DNA of 54,639 bases from UBA9715 sp045614225 (GTDB taxonomy: Bacteria; Actinomycetota; Coriobacteriia; Coriobacteriales; Eggerthellaceae): positions 1-54,639 of the forward strand of contig JAZLCO010000133.1 in the NCBI GenBank assembly GCA_045614225.1, read 5' to 3'. Shown here piece after piece: positions 44,259 to 50,553 of the stretch. The notes under the pieces were generated by a model. That model was given only the letters and a program-made list of their open reading frames with translations, was not told the DNA's origin and ran no database searches. A program made the translations under genes and the position numbers. Within the stretch, counting starts at the first letter, position 1; every line of letters begins with the position of its first letter.

Positions 44259-44264
44259 TACAAT
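44259..44264 (+). promoter_or_regulatory. -10 element for thiN
   Basis: TACAAT 47 bases before the thiN ATG; the -35 position is poor. It lies in the short divergent region shared with rnpB. Confidence 0.4.
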
Positions 44265-44268
44265 TTCC

Positions 44269-44295
44269 AACCAAAAGAGACAGTCCTTTTCGGTT
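44269..44295 (+). repeat. Short palindrome in the thiN leader
   Basis: AACCAAAAGAGAC and GTCCTTTTCGGTT around an A. This copy is in a 5' untranslated region, not after a stop codon. Confidence 0.65.
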
Positions 44296-44311
44296 ACCAG
44301 GTTGGAGAATC

Positions 44312-44941
44312 ATGAGCACCTGTGCACTCGTCGCAGCGAGCGATTTCAATGCGAAGCACTTCAAAGCTTTCTTCGAAGATGGTCGATTTGATGCGGTGTA
44401 TGCCGTTGATGGGGGCTTTGCACATCTCGAGGCTGTTGGTTGCGTGCCAGACATCGCCATAGGGGATTTTGACTCGCTCGGTTATAGGCCGAAATGTCGA
44501 CGTGTGATTGAATTGCCGGTCGAGAAAGACAAGTCGGACTTGGAAGCCGCGATGGATCGGGCGAAGATGCGTCAGTTCGATGAGGTGGTCATATATGGAG
44601 CGCTTGGCGGACGCCTCGATCATACGATGGCTAATCTGCAGATGTGCGCACGATTCGCAGAAAGCGGAACAGGTGTGACGTTCGTGGCGGACGACTATGC
44701 CATACGTATTGTCGTCGGGCCAGATGCGTACGAGCTCCCGCTGCTCGAAGAAGGGACCGTTTCGGTTTTCGCTGCCACCAACGAAGCGCATGGAGTAATC
44801 GAGCGTGGCATGAAATACTCGATTGATGACGAGACGCTCACCAACCGAACCACTCGGGGGCTTTCGAACGAGCTGCAGGGTGTCGAGGCGGCCGTAGCTG
44901 TCGAAGAGGGCACGCTGTTCGTCTTTCGTCCGCTTGCCTGA
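44312..44941 (+). CDS. thiN: Thiamine diphosphokinase
   Basis: 209 residues; IAIGDFDSLG, KDKSDLEAAM and YGALGGRLDHTMANL are the ATP/thiamine-site motifs of the TPK family. It converts thiamine to the active diphosphate. It is upstream of, and so outside, the TPP riboswitch that controls thiM, thiE and thiD. Confidence 0.95.
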   Translation: MSTCALVAASDFNAKHFKAFFEDGRFDAVYAVDGGFAHLEAVGCVPDIAIGDFDSLGYRPKCRRVIELPVEKDKSDLEAAMDRAKMRQFDEVVIYGALGGRLDHTMANLQMCARFAESGTGVTFVADDYAIRIVVGPDAYELPLLEEGTVSVFAATNEAHGVIERGMKYSIDDETLTNRTTRGLSNELQGVEAAVAVEEGTLFVFRPLA

Positions 44942-44947
44942 GCTGAG

Positions 44948-44980
44948 GTGGCACATAGTTCCCTGGGAATGGTGTGCCAC
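44948..44980 (+). repeat. Tandem palindrome upstream of the TPP riboswitch, copy 1
   Basis: GTGGCACA and TGTGCCAC arms enclose a second, inner inverted repeat TTCCC-T-GGGAA. It begins seven bases after the thiN stop. Copy 2 lies 66 bases on. Confidence 0.75.
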
Positions 44981-45013
44981 ACCTGCGTTAATGCTTGTTT
45001 AGTTGTCTCGCTT

Positions 45014-45046
45014 ATGGCACACGGTTCCCTGGAAGCGGTGTGCCAT
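45014..45046 (+). repeat. Tandem palindrome upstream of the TPP riboswitch, copy 2
   Basis: ATGGCACAC and GTGTGCCAT arms around GGTTCCCTGGAAGCG. It closely matches copy 1 and ends five bases before a TATAAT at 45052, so it overlaps the expected -35 region. Confidence 0.75.
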
Positions 45047-45051
45047 CGTTG

Positions 45052-45057
45052 TATAAT
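45052..45057 (+). promoter_or_regulatory. -10 element for the thiMED transcript
   Basis: A perfect TATAAT just before the riboswitch aptamer; a -35 would fall in the second palindrome and is not well matched. Confidence 0.55.
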
Positions 45058-45061
45058 CATC

Positions 45062-45152
45062 TACGGGGAGCTTGCGGGATTGGCGGGCTGAGAGGAGGCG
45101 CGAATCGCCTCGACCCATGGAACCTGTTGGATAATGCCATCGAAGGGAGTCT
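45062..45152 (+). promoter_or_regulatory. TPP (THI-box) riboswitch
   Basis: Conserved aptamer pieces are present in order: CGGGGAGC, GGGCTGAGAG, GACCC, GAACCTG, GGATAATGCC and CGAAGGGAG. The final GGGAG also serves as the ribosome site of thiM at 45161, so TPP binding probably blocks translation start. Confidence 0.96.
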
Positions 45153-45160
45153 GATTTCCT

Positions 45161-45994
45161 ATGGAAAAATTCGCACTCGGCACCGCACTCAAAAACGTTC
45201 GCAAGACAACGCCGCTCGTCCATTGCATCACAAATTACGTAACGGTCAACGATTGTGCAAATGCGCTTCTGGCCTGCGGTGGAAGCCCCATCATGAGCGA
45301 TGAACCGCTTGACGTCGCCGACATTCAAACCATTTGCGGAGGGCTCGTGCTCAACATCGGCACCTTGAATGCGCAGACTATCGAGGGCATGAAAGTTGCG
45401 GGCGCCACAGCGACCAAGGTGGGTCATCCAATCGTGCTCGATCCTGTGGGTGCAGGCGCATCCAAGCTTCGCACTGAAACCGCAGGTATGTTGCTCGACA
45501 ACTACGACGTCAAAGTCATTCGGGGCAACATGTCCGAGATGAAGGCGCTTGCTGGCGCTGCAGCCGCTACGCGCGGTGTCGATGCTAATCCGGACGATGC
45601 TGTCACCGATGACAATCTTGCCGAAAGCGCCGCTTTTGCGAAAGCGCTCGCAGAGAAAACAGGTGCTGTGATTGCCATTACGGGCGCTATCGACATTGTC
45701 GCTGACGCGAACACCGCCTACGCCATCCGCAACGGCGTGCCGATCATGGGCAAGATCACGGGTACAGGTTGCATGCTTTCTTGTATTGCTGCCGCTTATG
45801 CCGTTGCAAATCCCGACATGCTGCTCGAAGCGGTCGTTGCAGCTGTGGCCGGCATGGGTGTTGCTGGCGAAATCGCCGCTGCTCGCATGCAGCCGGTCGA
45901 TGGTAATGCCTCTTTGCGCACGTATATTATCGATGCGCTCTTCAATATGAATGCACGAGCGCTTGAGGCTGTTGCGCGTATCGAGGAAGTGTAA
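45161..45994 (+). CDS. thiM: Hydroxyethylthiazole kinase
   Basis: 277 residues; PLVHCITNYVTVNDCANALLACGGSPIM, DPVGAGASKLR and the C-terminal GKITGTGCMLSC (catalytic Cys/Gly loop) define ThiM. It phosphorylates the thiazole alcohol for salvage. First gene under the TPP riboswitch. Confidence 0.96.
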   Translation: MEKFALGTALKNVRKTTPLVHCITNYVTVNDCANALLACGGSPIMSDEPLDVADIQTICGGLVLNIGTLNAQTIEGMKVAGATATKVGHPIVLDPVGAGASKLRTETAGMLLDNYDVKVIRGNMSEMKALAGAAAATRGVDANPDDAVTDDNLAESAAFAKALAEKTGAVIAITGAIDIVADANTAYAIRNGVPIMGKITGTGCMLSCIAAAYAVANPDMLLEAVVAAVAGMGVAGEIAAARMQPVDGNASLRTYIIDALFNMNARALEAVARIEEV

Positions 45995-46033
45995 AGCAGG
46001 CACATCTGCTTTTACCGTATATCGGAGGTGCTC

Positions 46034-46684
46034 ATGAAATGGTCCCTTGATGCCATTCGCAAATCGATGCTGGTGTATGCCGTTACTGATCGCGCTTGGT
46101 TGAACGGGCGAACGTTGGCGGAATGCGTGCAGCAGGCTGTCGATGGCGGTGCGACATTCGTGCAATTGCGCGAGAAAGATGCGTCTCATGATGAGATAGT
46201 TCGGCTGGCAAACGAGCTGCTTCCCATTTGTCGAAAAGCGGGCGTTCCTTTCGTGATTGACGATGAGGTGGAAATCGCTCTCGAAGTCGGGGCCGATGGC
46301 GTCCATGTCGGGCAGGACGACATGGCGTGCGAACGTGCGCGTGCGATGCTCGGCTCCGATGCTATCGTGGGCGTTTCGGCGCAGACAGTTGAGCAAGCGC
46401 TTACCGCCCAAGCAGCAGGTGCCGATTACCTGGGTGTGGGCGCGCTCATTCCCACGCCCACTAAACCCGATGCCGTCGATGTGACGTTCGACGAGTTGCG
46501 TGCGATTTGCGATGCCGTCGACATTCCCGTGGTGGGAATCGGCGGCCTCAACAAGAACACCGTGTCAAAGCTGAAAGGCTCAGGCGTCGATGGCGCCGCA
46601 GTCGTTTCTGCAATATTCGCAGCTGATGATTGCGGGTTCGCTGCGCGCGAACTTCGCACCTTGATGGAAGAAGTCGTTCGATAG
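46034..46684 (+). CDS. thiE: Thiamine-phosphate synthase
   Basis: 216 residues, TIM barrel: FVQLREKDASHDEIVRLA, FVIDDEVEIALEVGADGVHVGQDD, GADYLGVGALIPTPTK and VVGIGGLN. It joins the pyrimidine and thiazole phosphates. The ATG at 46034 follows CGGAGG; a GTG at 46028 is too close. Confidence 0.96.
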   Translation: MKWSLDAIRKSMLVYAVTDRAWLNGRTLAECVQQAVDGGATFVQLREKDASHDEIVRLANELLPICRKAGVPFVIDDEVEIALEVGADGVHVGQDDMACERARAMLGSDAIVGVSAQTVEQALTAQAAGADYLGVGALIPTPTKPDAVDVTFDELRAICDAVDIPVVGIGGLNKNTVSKLKGSGVDGAAVVSAIFAADDCGFAARELRTLMEEVVR

Positions 46685-46688
46685 ACAG

Positions 46689-46711
46689 CTAAAAAGACAG
46701 TTCCTTTTTGG
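46689..46711 (+). repeat. Short palindrome after thiE
   Basis: CTAAAAAGAC and GTTCCTTTTTGG around an A, five bases after the stop. It lies inside the thi operon, so it cannot be a complete terminator if thiD depends on the upstream promoter. Confidence 0.6.
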
Positions 46712-46734
46712 ATGTTTGCAGGGAAGAGGGGCAT

Positions 46735-47517
46735 ATGAAATCAGTGCTGAGCGTTGCGGGGTCGGACTCGAGCGGTGGGGCGGGAATCCAGGCTGATATA
46801 AAAACGATCCAAGCGCATCGCCTGTTCGCACAGACGGCGATCACGGCGCTTACGGCGCAGAATACGACTGGCGTTTATGGCGTGCTTGACGTCGAACCCG
46901 CTTTTGTGGCGCAGCAAATCGACGTCGTGTTCGAAGACATCAGGCCTGATGCCGTGAAAATCGGCATGGTGTCGTCACCGGCAATCGTCGACGCCATTGT
47001 TGATGCGCTCGTTCGCAATGATGCAACCAACATCGTCGTCGATCCGGTCATGGTGGCGACGAGCGGTTCTGAGCTTTCGAGCAACGAGGCGGTCATCGCG
47101 TTGCGCGAGAAGCTCATTCCTCTGGCGACCGTCATAACTCCCAACATGCCCGAGGCTGAGGTGCTTTTCGGAGCGCATATCGAAAACGCCGCCGATCAAG
47201 AGCGCGCAGCAGTGGAAATCGCACGTGCCGCAGGTGTTGCAGTGCTGGTCAAAGGTGGACATGGCGAAAATGACGCCAACGATGTGCTGGCCCAGCCTGA
47301 CGGCACGGTCACATGGTTCGAAGGCGAACGGGTCGACACGGCAAACACGCACGGAACGGGGTGCACGCTTTCAAGCGCAATCGCTTGTGGGCTTGCAGTC
47401 GGCAAGCCGCTTGAGGAAGCTGTGAAGTCGGCCAAGGACTACATCACCGGCGCTTTGTCAGCTGGCCTCGACTTAGGTCGCGGCTCTGGGCCGATGGATC
47501 ACATGTGGGCGTATTGA
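46735..47517 (+). CDS. thiD: Hydroxymethylpyrimidine (phosphate) kinase
   Basis: 260 residues; LSVAGSDSSGGAGIQADIKT, TPNMPEAE, VLVKGGHGE and NTHGTGCTLSSAI are ThiD signatures. It makes HMP-pyrophosphate, the partner of the ThiM product for ThiE. With no thiC or thiazole genes here, the locus does salvage. The ATG at 46735 follows GAAGAGGGG. Confidence 0.96.
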   Translation: MKSVLSVAGSDSSGGAGIQADIKTIQAHRLFAQTAITALTAQNTTGVYGVLDVEPAFVAQQIDVVFEDIRPDAVKIGMVSSPAIVDAIVDALVRNDATNIVVDPVMVATSGSELSSNEAVIALREKLIPLATVITPNMPEAEVLFGAHIENAADQERAAVEIARAAGVAVLVKGGHGENDANDVLAQPDGTVTWFEGERVDTANTHGTGCTLSSAIACGLAVGKPLEEAVKSAKDYITGALSAGLDLGRGSGPMDHMWAY

Positions 47518-47524
47518 TGGTTGG

Positions 47525-47545
47525 AACAGAGACCCGGTCTCTGTT
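47525..47545. repeat. Hairpin between thiD and the GH30 gene
   Basis: AACAGAGAC and GTCTCTGTT, perfectly paired around CCG, seven bases after the thiD stop and six before the end of the convergent GH30 gene. No T-run, so a bidirectional end signal is only a guess. Confidence 0.6.
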
Positions 47546-47551
47546 GCAAAG

Positions 47552-48889
47552 TTACCAATACAGCGTCTGAATCGAATGGGCGGGCGCCTCGAGTGGCGCG
47601 ATGTGTTTGCCGAGACGCTTCGATTCCCATGTCAAATCGAACCCGATGTCTCGATCAGTGCGATTCAGGATGATGAGCACATAGCTGCCATCGGGGTTCA
47701 CGAAGCCACAACATTCCAGGTCGGAGGTGTACTGGGTGGTGAGCATCCTGCGCGCTCCTGGCTTCACGAAGCGGCTGAAATGGCCGATGTAGTGGAAGGG
47801 GAGACGTACGGACAGCTTGTCTTCGGCCGTATCGTACATGATGGGGGCATCGCAGAAATTGCCTACGTGGTTTGGTCCACCGCCCGAATCGAGCAGGATA
47901 TTCCAGTCGATGATGCCGTTTGCCCCGGCTTCAAGATCGCCGATGATTTCACGAGCATAGTGCTCGGCGTGCGGCAGCTCCCAATAGGGATCGCCGGCAG
48001 AGTAGAAATCACATCCCTCGGTAAAGATCAGCTCGCGGTCGGGACCCACTAAGTCACGTGTCGCGCGTATCGCGTCGAAATGGTCGCCCGAATACCAGTG
48101 GAACGCAATTCCGTCGACCGCCTTCGCGCACTTGGGATCTCTCATGATGGAGCGCGCTCGGTCAAGCATGCCCTCTTTGTTGTGGTCCCAAACGAATACT
48201 TTGACATCGCCGAGTCCTGCTCGAATGAGTGCGGGCTTCAGGTGATTAGCCAGGAAGTCGGCTTCTTGCTCGGCTGTGTACAGGCATGATTCCCACGTTT
48301 GGCGTGCTTGAGTCTCGTTCTGCACGGTGATACGGCCGATCGGAACGCCTTCGGCCAAATATGCTGCTATGGTTTCGACGACCATGCGTGCCCAAATGTC
48401 ATAGGAGTTTCGCTTGAGGCGGCCGCCGTACTTCATGGTGCGATTCGTTTTCGCCCAAGCTGGCGGGCTCCAGGGTGATGCTATGAATTCGAGCGATGGC
48501 TTGACCGTCTGCGCCGCTTTCACCAAGGGAAGGACGTAGGCCCAATCGTCGTCGATTGAGAAGCCGCGCAGATTCTCATCGCGTTCTGCCATGTATGAAC
48601 GGGGTGCGAGCGAGAAATCGCAACTCTGGATGGAAAGACGGCACAACGAGTAGTTGTTTGCATTGGCGCCGAAGCACAAATCGAGAAACTCTTGTTGAGT
48701 CTCAGGGGTCATTTGAGAGAACACGTAGCCCGATGCTTCAGTGAGTGCAGCGCCGAACCCCGCGATGCTCTGGTATGTCACGTCGGGGTACAGCTTCACC
48801 AGTCGCATTTCGGGGTTTCCGAGCGTCGGCCTTGCCCTTACGCTCGTTTCTTCAAACGTGCGCGAGCGGTCTGTGAGATAACGCTTCAT
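47552..48889 (-). CDS. GH30-family glycosidase (glucosylceramidase-like)
   Basis: 445 residues. QSIAGFGAALTEASGYVFSQM opens the barrel, FIASPWSPPAWAKTN is the GH30 signature, TVQNETQARQTWESCLYT holds the acid/base Glu, and LIFTEGCDFY the nucleophile Glu; a beta-sandwich C-terminus follows. There is no signal peptide, so it acts inside the cell on an imported glycoside. NET replaces the more usual NEP. The ATG at 48889 has AAAGG upstream; an upstream in-frame ATG gives an unlikely extension. No transporter is next to it. Confidence 0.9.
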   Translation of the reverse strand: MKRYLTDRSRTFEETSVRARPTLGNPEMRLVKLYPDVTYQSIAGFGAALTEASGYVFSQMTPETQQEFLDLCFGANANNYSLCRLSIQSCDFSLAPRSYMAERDENLRGFSIDDDWAYVLPLVKAAQTVKPSLEFIASPWSPPAWAKTNRTMKYGGRLKRNSYDIWARMVVETIAAYLAEGVPIGRITVQNETQARQTWESCLYTAEQEADFLANHLKPALIRAGLGDVKVFVWDHNKEGMLDRARSIMRDPKCAKAVDGIAFHWYSGDHFDAIRATRDLVGPDRELIFTEGCDFYSAGDPYWELPHAEHYAREIIGDLEAGANGIIDWNILLDSGGGPNHVGNFCDAPIMYDTAEDKLSVRLPFHYIGHFSRFVKPGARRMLTTQYTSDLECCGFVNPDGSYVLIILNRTDRDIGFDLTWESKRLGKHIAPLEAPAHSIQTLYW

Positions 48890-48985
48890 GGGGCGGCCTT
48901 TCGGGTTTGCGGTTTCCCGTAATTGTAGCGAATTGCAGCAATTGTTTTGGCTGCCGAAAGCCAAGGAATCACCACAAGTCAGCTA

Positions 48986-49014
48986 TTGACTTCGGCTGAT
49001 GACTTGCGTAATAT
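48986..49014 (+). promoter_or_regulatory. Promoter of the tRNA-Gln/tRNA-Glu unit
   Basis: TTGACT (48986-48991) and TAATAT (49009-49014) with exactly 17 bases between, 55 bases before tRNA-Gln. It is the best-matching promoter in the window. Confidence 0.8.
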
Positions 49015-49068
49015 ACTTTCTCGCGCTTGTGCATCGGGTTCGCCTGGTGTGCATCATCGAGAAATCGA

Positions 49069-49142
49069 TGGGGTGTCGTCTAATGGTAGGACAGCGGTTT
49101 CTGGTGCCGTATGTGGGGGTTCGACTCCTCCCACCCCAGCCA
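49069..49142 (+). tRNA. tRNA-Gln (anticodon CTG)
   Basis: Acceptor stem TGGGGTG/CACCCCA, D-loop TAATGGTAGG, anticodon loop TTCTGGT, T-loop TTCGACT and an encoded CCA. A short spacer leads to tRNA-Glu. Confidence 0.95.
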
Positions 49143-49167
49143 TCTCGACACAGCGCCTGACATATGT

Positions 49168-49244
49168 GGCTCCGTCGTCTAGCGGTTTAGGACGCCGCCC
49201 TCTCAAGGCGGAGGTCGCCGGTTCGAATCCGGTCGGAGCTACCA
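49168..49244 (+). tRNA. tRNA-Glu (anticodon CTC)
   Basis: Acceptor stem GGCTCCG/CGGAGCT (one G-T), anticodon loop CTCTCAA, T-arm CCGG-TTCGAAT-CCGG, encoded CCA. Its 3' end is also the left edge of a compositionally different region. Confidence 0.95.
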
Positions 49245-49248
49245 GAAA

Positions 49249-49287
49249 ACACGAGGTCAGCGGCTCAAAGCCCTGGCCTTTTCTCTT
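49249..49287 (+). terminator. Terminator of the tRNA unit
   Basis: AGGTCAG pairs with CTGGCCT (one G-T) around a 12-base loop, followed by TTTTCTCTT, five bases after tRNA-Glu. Confidence 0.7.
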
Positions 49288-49310
49288 GCAAACGGCACTA
49301 TTTCGGCCTT

Positions 49311-49331
49311 CGTTGGCTAAACGTTGGCTAA
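49311..49331 (+). repeat. 10-bp direct repeat downstream of tRNA-Glu
   Basis: CGTTGGCTAA occurs twice with one base between, 67 bases past the tRNA. Such repeats can be integrase arm sites or attachment-site debris; there is no integrase gene in view. Confidence 0.5.
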
Positions 49332-49567
49332 GGAACTCTGGATCGGCGAACGGTTGGAGCTTTGCTTCGAATGGGATATAAGACTTGCGTGAATTATGGG
49401 GCTTGGCCATCGCGTGAAGGATGTGACACTTGTGATGGGAGTAATCGCCCTCTGCAGATACCCTCAACTCTACTTTCCGGCAGCGCCCTGTTCCATCGCC
49501 AGTCCTCCTCGTCGACCTCGAGATCGAGCTCGGTTCGCTGGGGCCTGGCGGCTGGTGAGAGAAGAAC

Positions 49568-49774
49568 ATGCGCAACGGGGCGCTCATCGGGCTGACGGTC
49601 TACTACGACACGCCCGACCCCGGCTCTACCGGGTATTATGCCGCCTACTACCGCGTGCACTGGATGGGCGACAATCCTGACTGGGGCAAATGGGAGTACG
49701 ACGATGACGATGACGGCGCTGGGAACGATTGCGACCAGGTTGACATGGTGGAGTTGACGATTGCGCCCTGCTAG
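49568..49774 (+). CDS. Small protein resembling a ChW-type repeat; possible gene remnant
   Basis: 68 residues. YYAAYYRVHWMGDNPDWGKW followed by DDGAGNDCDQVDMVELTI has the spacing of a clostridial hydrophobic-W (ChW) repeat: YRVH, W, then a GAG turn and a closing strand. Such repeats occur in tandem in large surface proteins, so this may be the last one of a decayed gene; the upstream frame runs into a TGA at 49554-49556 after VDLEIELGSLGPGGW. A GAGAGAAG ribosome site does precede the ATG. Its stop overlaps the stop of the convergent tetR gene. Confidence 0.45.
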   Translation: MRNGALIGLTVYYDTPDPGSTGYYAAYYRVHWMGDNPDWGKWEYDDDDDGAGNDCDQVDMVELTIAPC

Positions 49775-50361
49775 TAGAGCCTCGGATTCACGGGTTCGGC
49801 TAACAGGTCGTGGAGCCTCTTGGGGACGATGCCGTCGAGGTACTTGCACAGCGTCTCCAGGTCGAAAGGCTTGCCGTCCTTGAACCACCTGCTGATCGAC
49901 GCCACCTCAGACTCGGCGAGGGCGTATATCTGGAAGCCAAGCTCGGTGTCGAGCTTCTCGTGTTTGTACTCGGTGATCGTCTCCTTGAGCGTCTCGACGC
50001 GCCGGCGCTTCGAGTACGAGAACAGCGACTGGTAGCCACGCGAGGCGAAAGCGGCCTGGTAGAGGGGTTCCTTTTGCAGCACGTCGAACGTGTTGCGGTA
50101 GTGCGCCTGGAGCCACGTGAGCGTGCGGCCGGTCTCGAACAGGTTGTGCTCGGCGACGTAGTCGTAGTGCCACTGCACGATGTCGAACTTGTCGTCGAAG
50201 TGGTAATAGAACGTGGTGCGCGAGACCCCCGCCGCAGCGCATATCTCGCTGACCGAGAGGTCGGCGAGCTCGCGGCTCCCGACGATGCCCATGGTGGCGT
50301 CGACCACCCTCATGCAGGTCTCCACGCTCGTGATAGGCTGCTTGCCGGGTTCGTGCTTCAT
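49771..50361 (-). CDS. TetR-family regulator
   Basis: 196 residues. The N-terminal helix-turn-helix LSVSEICAAAGVSRTTFYYHFDDKFDIVQWHYDYV is typical of the DhaS/TetR_C_8-like group. The C-terminal two thirds is the ligand domain. It is divergent from the molybdoenzyme operon and likely its local, substrate-responsive regulator; a palindrome at 50433 is the best operator candidate. The ATG at 50361 has GGAGGT upstream. Confidence 0.92.
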   Translation of the reverse strand: MKHEPGKQPITSVETCMRVVDATMGIVGSRELADLSVSEICAAAGVSRTTFYYHFDDKFDIVQWHYDYVAEHNLFETGRTLTWLQAHYRNTFDVLQKEPLYQAAFASRGYQSLFSYSKRRRVETLKETITEYKHEKLDTELGFQIYALAESEVASISRWFKDGKPFDLETLCKYLDGIVPKRLHDLLAEPVNPRLY

Positions 50362-50432
50362 CGCATTACCTCCGTGCTTGTCCTCGCAGTTTGATATTTC
50401 CTGCAAGGGCAATCCTAACATATGGGGTATTT

Positions 50433-50451
50433 TGTTCGGGTCATCCGAACA
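50433..50451. promoter_or_regulatory. Candidate TetR operator
   Basis: A 19-bp palindrome, TGTTCGG-GTCAT-CCGAACA, in the divergent region between tetR and the molybdoenzyme gene, 72 bases from the tetR start. Confidence 0.6.
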
Positions 50452-50494
50452 GCGAAAACACCATTGATAGTTCCCGAAAGCAGTGTTGAACTGC

Positions 50495-50512
50495 AAACTC
50501 TCGTTAGAGTTT
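50495..50512. promoter_or_regulatory. Second palindrome before the molybdoenzyme gene
   Basis: AAACTCT-CGTT-AGAGTTT, a perfect 7-bp inverted repeat 42 bases before the ATG at 50554. It could be a second operator or a hairpin in the leader. Confidence 0.5.
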
Positions 50513-50553
50513 CCGAGCTGGACAGGACGAGACGAGAGGGAGGAGAACTCGAC

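Larger units (their letters stand above)
49245..49567. other. Non-coding stretch at the tRNA-Glu boundary
   Basis: Apart from the terminator and the 10-base direct repeat at 49311, I see no gene. Base composition shifts to high GC near 49470. Reading frames here are short or only shadow the tRNAs. Confidence 0.5.

Noticed and set aside
44000..44315. Several short plus- and minus-strand frames
   Set aside because: They fall in RNase P RNA, whose conserved segments explain the sequence.
49054..49587. Minus-strand reading frame of 177 codons containing PTGFEPATSALRGRR
   Set aside because: It is the antisense of tRNA-Glu and tRNA-Gln; this peptide is a well-known false protein created by tRNA genes.
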